From contig WOGZ01000013.1 in assembly GCA_009733775.1 (NCBI GenBank), positions 62,001-126,000 on the forward strand: 64,000 bases of DNA, in the 5' to 3' direction. Position numbers and translations under genes: made by a program. This document shows positions 34,237 through 45,254 of the stretch, one piece after another; position 1 is the first letter of the stretch, and the number at the start of each line of letters is the position of its first letter. The notes beneath the pieces were generated by a model that saw only the letters and a program-made list of their open reading frames with translations, did not search any database and was not told the origin of the DNA. Origin of the DNA: Alectoria sarmentosa (Eukaryota > Ascomycota > Lecanoromycetes > Lecanorales > Parmeliaceae).

Positions 34237-37200
34237 ATGGCAGAAGCAACCACGTTCAGGGATGGAGACCAGCCAGGTGTCGGAGATATTGAGAGCGACA
34301 GTCATTGGGCTCAGCTCGCGCAGCAGCATTGGCCGAAAGCTGTCAAGTCGAAGAAAACAAAACCAGAAGTAATCAAGAAAGAGATCTGGGATGTACTGGA
34401 ACATGAGGCCTTCCACTTTCGGAGTCTCCTCGTGCTCGAGAATCTACAGCTGCTGGAGAAGTACACGAGCTTTCCAATTATGAACAACATAAACTGAATG
34501 GCGCTTAGCTATCTATGGCCTGGCTACACCGAAGCCTCGACAAATCATCATGTGCTTCTGATTGCCCTCCTCGTCACCGCGAAGAGCAGAGAAAATCTCC
34601 CCATTTGGAGTACGCAGCCCAGTCTTGTCGAGAAACCAAAGTATATTGCTAACGATTTCAAGATGCATTCGCCGATGATTCTGAACGCTTCTCCTCCTTC
34701 TTCCGCCGCGTTCTATCAATGAGCATTGATCCTTCTCTGTCGGCGCCCATTCGCGCGCATCTGCTCTCCTACCTCCTCAGCGCCTTTCAATCACTAGACA
34801 ACGGTCTTGTACGTAAGGAATGTGCGCCGTTGGTGTCAATATCTATATGGCATAATCTTGCCTCAGAAACAGCTCGAGAGCGGAAATTTGAGGAGCATGG
34901 TCAACTTCGAAAAGCGTGGAGGGCTGCTGCTAAAAAATACGAAGCTTCAGACGAAGAAGCAAGAGCGCGGTTACGCTTTGAACGCTCGTGGCTCTACACT
35001 CTTCTGCTGGACTTTGTTGGTCGTTTGTATCAAACGAGCGAAGGTAATTTCACATGATGTTGCCGAATGCATTTGCTAACAGCTTGCTAGGCGATTTGGT
35101 ATACTGCGAAAAGTTTCTCGAGTTCTTGACTGATCTCGAGAGTCAGTTGCCTACTAGGAGATATGTCAATACTTTGGTCCAAGATCTAAACCTCCTAGCT
35201 CTGATCAGAATATCCCCAATGTTCAATACTCAAGACAACGGTCTCCTGCGCGATTTGTTCGCTCTTTTCCGTCATTTTGCGAGCTTCCCCATCGATGATA
35301 ATACAGGCTCACAACATTCCAAAGCTCAGTCATATGAAAGGCATTGTGAGGACTTGGCCCGGCTGCAGAGGACTGCGCTTAGGCACTTCAAAGAGAAGCT
35401 GACAGTACTTGCCCTCTCGAATTATGGAGCTATTGATAAAAGGAAGGAGTTGGAGGAGTTCTTGACACAGTTGACGGATGCCGAGCTAGAAGAAATGTGC
35501 TTACTACTAGGCTTTCGGACCGCATACCCACCCGCAGCGAATGTACCAGTCAATCGAGAGCTCCTGATGGAGATCATGCTATTCGCACACGAGAAAAGGA
35601 AAACGTTTCAAGAGACTGTGAGAGATCTGAGCACACAGCCAACAGAGACGGAGCTATACGAGCCTTCACTCCTACGCAATGAAACCTATAATGGATCACG
35701 ACCTCTAGCGATACCCAAATTAAATCTTCAGTACCTCAGTGTTGGGGACTTCCTGTGGCGATCTTTTATTCTCTACCGATGCGAGCAATTCTTTGAGATC
35801 AGGAAGTATCTTGAGGATACGATCAAAAGACTACAACCAAGAGGAAGTGGTTCAGCTGGCGGTGTCCATTTCGAAGGCTTTTCGAAAATGGCGCTTCCCA
35901 TCACAAAGCCTGCGTAAGTGTAACACCAAGTTTTCGCCTTGAGCCATATGTTGATTGTCTGATAGGATATTGGAAGCTGCGCCAGCGAAGGTCGGGTTTG
36001 ATCAACCAGCGTACGTCAGAGCTGAAGTAACTCTAAACGTGAGCAAGTTGGCCGATGCTGTTCGGCACGAGTGGGACTCTCTGCGACGAGGAGACGTTGT
36101 TTACTTGCTCGCAGTCGAGTCAACCGAAGCTCCACCCATGTTGACCAATGGCCATTCAAAGCAAAGCAGTGAGGAAGCGTCTGGACTCCTCGCTCTTCGA
36201 ACCGCGGAGGTCTTGCAGTTGCTTGATGAGAACGGTCGCTCTATAAGAGAACAGCGACCTGATCAAACTAACGGCTACGGGAGTAGACCACGCATCAGAA
36301 GGCTCATCATCAACCTGGACCCGTCGGCTTTCAAGGCGGACGGCGAGTTCAAAGAGAAGGGAAGACCGGATGTCTATGAGTCTCTCAACGTCATCGTTCG
36401 ACGGAGTCAGCGTGAGAATAATTTCAAGAAGATCTTGGAAACTATACAAAGCCTTGCACTATCTGATGTGCCAGTTCCTGCGTGGCTACAGGAAGTGTTT
36501 CTGGGATATGGTGATCCTGCTTCGGCAACCTATGCTCGGCTTTCAAATCGGCTCGAGGTAATCGATTTCCGAGACACTTTTATTGACTGGCAGCACCTTG
36601 TGGATAGCTTTCCAGGCAAAGTATGGATGGACCTTGCGACTCTGTTAGGTCATTCCAACCGCTAATACATCTGTTAGACTGTTGAACCTGAAGACAAGAA
36701 GCTTGAAAGCTGTCTGCCTCCATATGTCCTCCAACATACCACCACCTCGGCGCCTGCCGTTCAGCCTAGATCCTCGAAAAAGCGTCGGCGTGACGATGCC
36801 GAACCTATACAACAGCGTTCAAAGTCTGTCAAAGTGTCTACGTATCGTCCACCTGCTAGCGGACCGTATCTTAGCGATGCACCGAAACATAACAGTGTCC
36901 GCTTTACTCCGGTACAGGTCGAGGCGATTACCTCAGGCACTCAACCAGGTCTGACAGTCATAGTAGGCCCCCCGGGAACGGGTAAAACGGACGTGGCCAC
37001 TCAAATCATCAACAACATTTATCACGACTTCCCCTCACAACGAACCTTACTGATAGCACACAGTAATCAGGCACTGAACCAACTTTTTCAGAAGATAGTG
37101 AAGCTTGACATCGACGGACGGCATTTACTTCGACTAGGTCAGGGAGAGGGGGATTTAGAGACAGAAGAGAGCTTCAGCAAGTACGGTCGAGTAGAGTCCT

Positions 37201-38860
37201 TTCTCGATAACAGAGCCCAACTACTTTACGAAGTCGATCGGCTTGCCGCAAATTTGGGCGCTCCCGGTGCTCATGGCAGTACTTGCGAAACCGCCGGCTA
37301 CTTCAATTCCGTCTACGTGCAGCCCGCTTGGGCGAAGTTCTGGGACACAGCCAATGATTCGGACTCGACCGCCGGGGATGTTACCTCGTCCTTCCCTTTC
37401 CATCACTACTTTCAAAACGCTCCTCAGCCACTATTCCCCTCTGAAGCCAATAAGGATGAGGTTCTAGACATAGTCCGTGGATGCGAACATCACATCTCCA
37501 AAGTCTTCACGTCTCTCGAAGACATCCGTCCTTTCGAGATACTCCGCAACAACCGTGACAAAACCAATTACCTGATGATAAAAGAAGCGCGTATTATTGC
37601 AATGACGAGCACCCATGCCGCCATGCGTCGACAAGAGATAGCAGATCTAGGCTTCCACTATGACAACGTAATTATGGAAGAAGCAGCTCAAATTACCGAG
37701 ATCGAGAACTTCATCCCTCTAGCTCTTCAAAATTCCAAGGATGGCGAATTGCCTCTCCAACGAATTGTTCTCTGTGGGGATCACCTCCAAAACTCCCCGA
37801 TAATCCAGAATATGGCATTTCGGCAGTTTGCCAATCTAGAGCAATCGCTCTTCCTTCGCCTCGTACGTCTCGGCGTTCCTACCATCACTCTTGACCACCA
37901 AGGTCGCGCAAGACCCAGCATAGCGGGTCTGTACAAATGGCGCTACCCATCTCTCGACCACCTCCCCAACGTCCTCGTGGAATCTGAATACCTCCGCGCC
38001 AACGCTGGCTTCAAGTATGAATACCAATTCATCGACGTCCCCGACTACAAAGGCACAGGCGAGTCGCAGCCGTCGCCGCATTTCTTCCAGAACTTGGGTG
38101 AGGCGGAGTATGCGGTGGCGATATATCAGTACATGCGCTTGCTGGGATATGCAGCAAGCAAGATATCGATACTGACGACCTATGCTGGGCAGAGGGCCTT
38201 AATAAGAGACGTTTTGGCCCACCGATGCAAAGGGAATAGGCTATTTGGCTTGCCGAAGATCGTAACCACTGTGGATAAGTACCAGGGAGAACAGAATGAC
38301 TGTAAGCGTTCCTCTTGTTTCACTCTCTAGAGCAGGCAGAATTAATATTTTTAGATATCATCCTTTCCTTGACTCGTACCCGCGGCCCCGGCTACCTCCG
38401 CGACATTCGCCGCCTTACTGTCGCTCTCTCCCGCGCTCGACTAGGCCTCTACATACTCGGTCGCCGCAGTGTTTTCGATTCCTCCCCCGAAATGATACAA
38501 GCCTTCAAGCTGCCTCTAGAACGTCCGGATAAGCTGATGCTCACGACTGGTGAGGTATTTCCAGCAAGCAGATTGCTGACTGACGAGGTGGAAGATACAG
38601 AGATGGAGGGGGTGGAGCATTTGGGGCAGTACGTCTTCGAGATGACGCAAGCAAAGATGGAGATGTCGAGAAGAGGAGAAAAAGTTTTGCCATCTCAGGA
38701 GGCTGAAGTTGGAGCTGGAGTTGGAATTTTGAAAGACGAGGAGGAGGCTGATTCTAAAGCTGAAGTTGGAGTTCTGGAGGACGAGGAGATGGATAGTGAA
38801 GGTGGTGAAATCAAAGTGGAGGAGAAACCTGACAAGTCGGAATTGGACGAGATCACGTGA
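34237..38860 (+). CDS. AQR/cwf11-like: Aquarius / Cwf11 intron-binding SF1 RNA helicase
   Basis: Seven exons: 34237-34460, 34509-34609, 34663-35043, 35091-35913, 35966-36620, 36678-38301 and 38355-38860, giving 1437 residues, normal for Aquarius. Six introns of 47-57 nt all keep the frame. The N-terminal half is the helical-repeat part (ENLQLLENYLWPGYTEAST early on; MSIDPSLSAPIRAHLLSYLL). The C-terminal half has SF1 motifs: GPPGTGKT at about 825, EEAAQ at about 1060, CGDHLQ at about 1093, VDKYQGEQND at about 1259 and RRLTVALSRAR at about 1288. The last 120 residues are acidic. Aquarius binds introns in the spliceosome, and its ATPase also limits R-loops. All catalytic motifs look intact. Confidence 0.95.
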
Positions 38861-38915
38861 GCGGTAGCGCTAGCGCGTAACTTCTAGTAAGATCCGTTGA
38901 ATTATCATGGGCTTA

Positions 38916-38951
38916 CAGCTCGGTAGGGGTGCACTAAAAGCCGGCGGGGGT
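38916..38951 (+). repeat. Left terminal inverted repeat of the MITE
   Basis: 36 bp, G+C-rich against the A+T-rich interior; pairs with 39680-39715 with two transitions. Confidence 0.85.
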
Positions 38952-39679
38952 GGGCATATTCTGAGTATATGCGACTCAGTAGGGGTACACGGATACGCTT
39001 AGCATATGCATCAACCCCATCAGGGGTAGGATTTTTTTCGGGGGTGTCGGGTACCATAACACTTTCAGATCTTCGTGATCCTTTATCCTTTAAAAAATTA
39101 AATATCCTCGCTCATTTCGAAAACATATAATTTACATATTATAATACATATTTTTTGTTTCTTTTTTAGAAATTAATATTGTTATAAATTTAAAATAATA
39201 TATTTTTTTAAAAATATATTCAAAATATGCTCAGCATATACTCAGCATATGCTTAATATATTTTAAAAAAAAAATACATATTTAATATATATTTTATATA
39301 TAAATTTTTAGCATATGCTTAAAAGATGCTCAATATATATCCTATATATATATTTTTTTTTAAAAACATATATTTAATATATGCTGAGCATATGCTAAGC
39401 ATATTCTTAGCATATTCTCAGCATATTCTAAAAAACAAAAAATTATATATGGATTTTTTGGCATATGTTTAGCATATGCTCAATATATGCCTTTTATATG
39501 TCTTTTTTCAAAGCATATGTTCAACATATGCCCAGCATATGCTCTGTATTCCTTCCCTAAACCGAATATTCATGCCCCCGGGATCCCTAAATCTCGTTGG
39601 GGGTACACGCATCCGCTCAGCATATACTAAGATCTGATCGGGGGTAGAGTCGGATACGCTGGGCATATGCGAAGGCCGA

Positions 39680-39715
39680 ACCCCCGCCGGCTTTTAGTGT
39701 ACCCCTGCCGAGCTG
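39680..39715 (-). repeat. Right terminal inverted repeat of the MITE
   Basis: Inverted partner of 38916-38951; the differences from the left copy are one C/T and one G/A change. Confidence 0.85.
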
Positions 39716-40005
39716 TAACCCAAATTAGGATTCGCTCACATCAACACGGATGCTTGAATTGGTACATATTTCAAAGTTTCCTGGCACAAACCTCCGATGT
39801 TGGATTGACTTTTAGGGTCAACACCTGCCTGCATTGACACACCTCGTTAAGAAGCCAGGCCCTGTAAGCGCATCAGTCACACAAAAACTTCCTCCCTCCC
39901 TCCTAACAAGCCTTCTTCAGAGGGTCGGATCTTCGAAGCTTCATCAGGTGTTCTGGTCCTTCGCTAGTGGCCTGCAACCCGTTTGGGTCTTCACAGAACT
40001 CCAAG

Positions 40006-40846
40006 ATGAAGCTCCGCAGCGAGTCCCGCACGATGGCTGCCCCTGAGATGCCTATCGCCTTTATGCTTCCTGCTACTCAAGCAATGTATGTAAAAGCTGA
40101 TTTGCTTCTGTAGAGTGTCGTACTGACCACGGTTCTACCCCAGTACCGTCAGCAACGCCTCCTCCCCTCTCCTCCGTCTGCCTCAGGAGTTGAAAGACCG
40201 CATCTATCAATTCGTTTACGGAGGTTTCTACGTTCACATTGGGGTACAACGTTACTGCCCACAATTCTGCCTTGTTGCTTGCAAGGATACCTTGCAGCAC
40301 CAAGTCTGGACCGACACCTGCACCCTTCGAAGAGGAAAAGAGCTTCCGGTCGCTTCTCTGGTAACGTGCCGCCAAATCTACCACGAGGCACGAAACATGG
40401 TATTTTCTGCCAACCGCTTCCACATCATTGCACCTAAGCTAGTTGGTCTGTTCATACGACGCCTCGATGATGTGAACCATCGCAGCCTCGCAGTGCGAAG
40501 TGTCCTCCTTGACGTCTACGTCTCCAGCAAAAACGATGAACGCGAATGGGACAATACTTTTTGCGCACTGGCAGAGGCTTTGAAGAATCTTCGACACATT
40601 AAAATTGACATAAATGAACAGATTTGGAGCGGGTATTATTGGACTCGTTGTATTCGTCGACACAGTCCTGCTCACGAGAAAGCGCCCTTTCTTCGGGGCT
40701 TGCTCGAGCTCAAGAAATTGCCTTTGAAAGCAGTCGAGCTTGTCGTGTCTGAGAAGATCTTTAAAGGAGAAGTGCCTTTGTGGACGGCCGTTCAGAAGCG
40801 AGATTGGGCGCAAAAGATGAAGAGAGCGATTCTGGGCTCGGATTGA
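40006..40846 (+). CDS. MKLRS/2EXR-like family protein, copy 1
   Basis: Exons 40006-40085 and 40144-40846 (58-nt intron) code for 260 residues. The first exon is the family type: ATG-Lys-Leu-Arg-Ser, about 26 codons, ending in phase 2 before GTATGT. The second starts with NASSPLLRLPQELKDRIYQF followed by a Gly-Gly and VHI turn, then TCRQIYHEARNMVFSANRFH and a basic C-terminal WAQKMKRAIL. The L-P-x-E-[LIV]-[KR]-x-x-I-Y start and the CRQIYxEA box resemble fungal 2EXR/DUF7730 domains, which have no known biochemical role; F-box-like function has been guessed for similar proteins. It lies 290 bp after the MITE. I infer membership in the local family of six copies. Confidence 0.8.
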
Positions 40847-41154
40847 GATAAAGCCAGACTTAATGGAAGACCCGCAATTCGGGACTCAGATTGCAAATGG
40901 AGTGGTTTCTAGTAGCATAGAACTCCAGCAGCTGTTGCCAGCCAGAATCTGAGGAGCCCGAGTTTAATCATATCCATTTGACCAATGCTGCTAGCGTGTT
41001 AATTATGACCTCATAATTTCGCTTCCGCCTTTCAACACTCAAGTGAATTTTATATTTCGAGGGACAAAACCTTCTTCCAACAACCACCTACAATTGCCTC
41101 TATAGACTCGCACAACCGTGTCATGATCATCTAGCTGTCGTGAAGTAGTCCAAA
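40847..41154. other. Spacer between two family copies
   Basis: No ORF of note; presumably 3' UTR of copy 1 and promoter of copy 2. Confidence 0.4.
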
Positions 41155-41274
41155 ATGAAGCTCCGCAGCGGTAATCAGGCAGCAGCGGAGAAAACCAAGT
41201 CAACCCGGAAGAAACCCTTGCTATCTCTGAAGATGTCGGTCAAGCCCCAATTCTTTGACCCTCGACGCGACTAA
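41155..41274 (+). pseudogene. Solitary first exon of the MKLRSG family
   Basis: ATGAAGCTCCGCAGCGG repeats the start of copies 1 and 2 almost exactly and opens a 39-codon frame ending in TAA at 41272-41274. It is not followed by a donor site in the family position, nor by its own second exon. It is best read as a stranded exon left by unequal duplication; an alternative first exon of the gene at 41295 is possible. Confidence 0.55.
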
Positions 41275-41294
41275 ATGAAGACGGTGTACCCAGG

Positions 41295-42264
41295 ATGAAG
41301 CTACGAAGCGGCACCAATGCAGCCGCTATCCTGAACAATCCCATTCCACAGACCCTCCTCGCCACAAAAAATTTGTATGTCAATGTTCCGAATGCTGGTT
41401 ACCTGACTTGACTGATGACAGTCCTCAACAAGGACCTTAACCAATGTGTCTTCTCCCTTACTCAAGCTGCCACCAGAGGTTAGGAATCGCATCTACTACT
41501 TCGTCAATGGCGGCAACTTCATCCACGTGGAAGGGATTCCGGAGAGAAACAGCTTTTTCCGGATTGTATTGTGTAGAGCTACAATGTCAGAGGAGGACGC
41601 GCACAGAGCTTTCGAGACCGCATCAGCATCAGATGAGTCATTGTGTGATGCTGCCAATCGCCACAGCTGCTGTTTTGAGGGCTTAGGCACTACTTCTGAA
41701 TTTGACACCTCGGAATGCCCCCCCGGAGCTACCAAGGTTTCTGTCAGTCTTTTAAGGACTTGCCGGCAAATCTACCAGGAAGCGAAGTACATCCTCTATT
41801 CCACTAACATTTTCTCATTTCGCCAGCCCACTATCGTCTCCTGGTTCTGCTCCAGGCTGAAGAAAGACTTGAGCGGTCACGAACGCGCAATCCGTAACAT
41901 ACATTTCGACATGGCCATCGACCGTAGAGCAGATGAAGCTCGATGGAACGAGGCTATCAGAGCGTTGGGAGGTCGTCTGCATGGTGTGCAGCAAGTCCAG
42001 ATCAGCATCCATCAAGCAACCATACGTAGAACTTTTGCCCAGACGCGAAGAGTTCGCAGCAGGAATCCTACCCAGGGAAAAAATACCTTTCTTGCCGAAA
42101 TCTCATCTCTTCGACGATTGAGCCTTGGGACGCTGAGGATCTCGGTCTTCGACAGCGACAGGTTGGCTTGGTTCTCGGCGCAAGAGTCGGAGTACGAGTG
42201 GACGCATGGGCAAAAGCAGGAGTGGGCGCGAAACACCGAGAAGGTCATCCTGAGCTCGGGGTAA
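41295..42264 (+). CDS. MKLRSG/2EXR-like family protein, copy 2
   Basis: Exons 41295-41374 and 41433-42264 (58-nt intron) give 303 residues. First exon starts MKLRSGTNAAAIL and ends in phase 2 like its paralogues. The second exon has TNVSSPLLKLPPEVRNRIYY, a GGNFIHV turn, a Cys/His-rich region near HSCCFEG, the box TCRQIYQEAKYILYSTNIFS and the tail KQEWARNTEKVILSSG. These are the same elements in the same order as in the copies at 57-62 kb. The paired Cys-Cys after a His in the middle could bind a metal; that is a guess. Function unknown. Confidence 0.82.
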
Positions 42265-43006
42265 ATCACGTGAGAGGATGAAACATGTGCTCTCGCAGAA
42301 GCTAGGCATGACTGGTAAGGGAGACAAAGTCGAGATATGGGATGGAGACGAAGAGACTCATCTGGTTTGGGACAGGTTGGCAAGCTTACTGGCGCGCATT
42401 CTCCCATACTCAAGCCCGAACGCCATCAACTCTAATGCCCAATCGTTTCCTTTAATCCTCTCCAGCGAGACACTCGGTCGATCCTGGCGTAGGGCCATCT
42501 GTGGAGGACTTTCGTTCGTAGGTTTCCAAATTCCTCAAAGGACCCTAGAAATGCCATTAACAAGTCCACACATATCAGCCGATACCCTTTACGTGCCCCA
42601 GAAAGGTTTGCCGCTAACGAGATGTCGCTGCTGTTCGCACTTTACGGAAATCGTCATTCAAATTCCCGTTAATCTTTGTGGTCTGGAACTGAGGCAGTGC
42701 AAAATGGCTTTGGCGTTTAGAGGTGGATGCTCATTTAGGCGACGCAAGGCCTACGACTACTCATAGTCGATACTGAAGATCAGAGTACTAGATCTCCTTC
42801 AAAAGGAGTTGGCCAACAAGGAAGAATTCGAGAGAATGCGTGCAGATTTGCGACCGAATGGCGTGCCCAGAATAGCACCAACCAGGCGCCTACCAAGAGC
42901 GCCTCGTCTCGCTTCTTTTTTTTATGCTTGACTACCTTTCAATAAAACGTATTAATGCCAAAGATACGAAACGATTTGACATCGACCGGGAAACCGGCTC
43001 AAGGGC
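42265..43006. other. Intergenic, nothing supported
   Basis: A 162-codon plus ORF at 42278-42766 runs from just after copy 2 but shows no motif and no splice partner. The stretch is the convergent 3' flank of copy 2 and the membrane-protein gene. Confidence 0.4.
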
Positions 43007-44740
43007 TCAAAATCTTTCTGCCGGATCCTGCTCTCTTCTAGCGGTGTCCAATCCGCCGTCATCCTCCGTGTCCGTGTGCCTGTTCCCCATATCCGCAAGC
43101 GGGACGATGTAGGACGCGGAGTCATCGTTGCCATGTTGCAGGGCCCCAGAATGGTCTGCCGTAGCCAATTCCAGCGCTGGCGGAAACCTGTACTCAGAAC
43201 CCTTGAACACACCATCTGCAGACTTGGTTAGTCATGTCAACTCTGGAAAGCGGTCGAGAACACTGACTGATTTCCAGGTTGATGAACTCGACGAGGCAAG
43301 GAGCCCAGATCAGGATCGCTAAGATTTGCCCGAAGCTCCAGGTATAGTTGGTGATCGATGCGCGCAAAATCACGGCGTAGAGCCAAAGTTGATAGCCGAG
43401 CGACAGCAACCATGTGATAGCAATCACTCCCTGGCTCAATTGGTTCCCGAACTTGCTTTTGGGAAGGCGACCGCCCCAAGCAAATCGAGGTTGGAAAATA
43501 GACTTGAATATGGTGGTCCCTGGCAGGAAGCGATCTGATGTTCGGATTTTCTTCGAGACGCAGTAGACCAGCCACAGCAAGCTATGGGCCCATATCACCC
43601 AAATGACGTTGTTGATAGCTGTAGGGCTGTGTCCAGAGTCCGAGAACAGTTCTCTCGATCCACACCACGCCGTCGCCAAATCGGATGCGAGGAAATCTCC
43701 GCATGCTGAAACGACTCCGTACGCAGGATCGAATTCTTTGGTATACCATGCGTTGGATGAGGCGGCTAGCATGCCAGTTGACAGGACAAAAACGATGGAG
43801 CACAGAGAGATAAGGTACCACGATTGTCTTCCGTGTTGCGTGATTACAGCCAAGGTGAGTATAGTAGGGACAATCCCACTGGTAGCTAGGGTGAAAAGAA
43901 ACCCAGCATCAAGTAGTTCTGGGGTTGCGAACCACCGAATAAGCGAGAGATCTCGTGCCGTAAAGACCAAGGCGGCGATCTGCACGGCTCCTGCGAAATA
44001 GCATTGGGCTATTTGGAAGTCTACCGTAGCAATCATCATTGCCTGGATATGCTTTTTCTGTTGGTAACTGTTGACGATTGGCCATAGTGCGCGGGTAGAC
44101 AGCACGATTGCAGTCATTATTGCAATGCTGGTCTGAATGATGAGGGAGGCAAAGACCTAAACCAGACTTGTCAGTGTGTGACGGCGGCAGAGGAAAGTTT
44201 TCTGGAACACACCCCAATCCCTCCAAGATCCGCGTCCAAGATCCTGGGAGCACACAAGTCCGCGAAACATGGCTTTACTTCGCCTATATTATGAAATAAA
44301 GCAAAGGTGCTGCAAGTGTTTGGAGTGGACGTAGTCTCATCGGTAGGAGAGTGAGTTGCTGCGTAGAAAGAGGCAAAACAATAGACTAAACCCTCTTGGA
44401 GATAAGCACTGTTGAGGAGGACGAGATCACCGTCAACGGTCCCCGCGCTTTCTATTGCAGATACATTCAAGCCCACGGCGTCGAAGGGCGTCGTGGTGTT
44501 TGATTGGTCACTTTGCGCCAGGCCAGCACCCACGGTGGCCCACAGACCACAGGTTGCGAGATTAGACAGATGTTGGGGATCGAACAAGAGATATGGATTA
44601 GCGCAGACTATCGAGCAGTTGACAGCTTCGCCTCCTATGCTGCCGCCATAGCAAGGTTGGATTGGCGGTAATCCTGAGATGGGAGCAGTGATGCCGGGAT
44701 CGTAGTCGAACCAGGGCTGCAAAGAGGAGTTGGAAAGCAT
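43007..44740 (-). CDS. Polytopic membrane protein of unknown function
   Basis: Exons 44740-44213, 44156-43268 and 43215-43007 (introns 56 and 52 nt) give 541 residues. The first 170 residues form a Cys- and Asn-rich, probably extracytoplasmic domain starting near LQPWFDYDPGITAPISGLPP, with several N-x-S/T sites. Then come about seven hydrophobic segments, among them VFASLIIQTSIAIMTAIVLS, YLISLCSIVFVLSTGMLAAS, VIWVIWAHSLLWLVYCVSKK and VIAITWLLSLGYQLWLYAVI. The C-terminal tail is polar and acidic (DTEDDGGLD). I recognise it as a type of fungal integral membrane protein without a named function. An upstream exon between 44748 and 45195 is possible, so the N-terminus is uncertain. Confidence 0.72.
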
Positions 44741-45254
44741 CGTCAGCCTAATAATGGAATATTCTGATGGCCCTGAAGACGATTATAATGCTTGGGAGAC
44801 AGTGACATCAAATACTATGGCCTGCTTGACCACAATGGCTACAGCCAAGTCGTGGTTGAAGTTGAATTTCGTCACTGGCAGGTGTAAAGAAAGTTTCCAT
44901 TGAGGATGACAATGCACAGGCAAGAGAGGTTGCAGACATTAAGATTCGGGTCCGGCATATATATAAATCGACTCGTAGGATTCCGGGTAATCGGGCCAAA
45001 GTCGATCTTTTCCGATGCCAGGCGTTCTTGCGAAGACCACCCAATAGCTATCTGCTGCTCAGCACTCGCATATGCATACGTCATTTGAACGCAAAGGCGA
45101 TCGATGTTGTTATTTATAGCGAAACTCTTAGTATGCTCCTTTGGGCAGGAATCTCCTTCGTATAAAGATTCTTCGCAGAGCTTTCCCCGTTTCACATTTC
45201 ACAAGGTCACCGGGCATTCCAGAGGGTTTGAGCACCAACGGATGTCGTAACTGA
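44741..45254. other. Upstream of the membrane-protein gene, possible extra exon
   Basis: A 107-codon minus ORF (45195-44872) ends at a GTGACG donor-like site. Joined to the TTATTAG acceptor-like site just before 44747, it would enter the membrane-protein frame. No family motif supports it, so it is left out of the gene model. Confidence 0.3.

Larger units (their letters stand above)
38916..39715. mobile_element. 800-bp Tc1/mariner-type MITE with 36-bp terminal inverted repeats
   Basis: The outer 36 bp at 38916-38951 and 39680-39715 are inverted copies with two differences (both transitions); they begin CAGCTCGG and include CACTAAAAGCCGGCGGGGG. Each end abuts a TA dinucleotide (38914-38915 and 39716-39717), the target duplication of the Tc1/mariner/pogo superfamily. 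A subterminal 29-bp word with GGGGTACACGGATACGC recurs near 38981, 39598 and 39641. The inside is very A+T-rich, with at least seven copies of the palindrome GCATATGC. There is no ORF, so it is non-autonomous and would need a transposase in trans. Confidence 0.8.

Noticed and set aside
39050..39560. A+T-rich block read as a possible RIP island, centromere piece or mitochondrial insert
   Set aside because: It is bounded exactly by inverted repeats with TA flanks and is filled with one palindromic word, so a MITE explains it better.
42278..42766. 162-codon plus-strand ORF after family copy 2
   Set aside because: No motif, no splice partner, starts only 14 bases after the stop of copy 2; most likely chance reading in a 3' flank.
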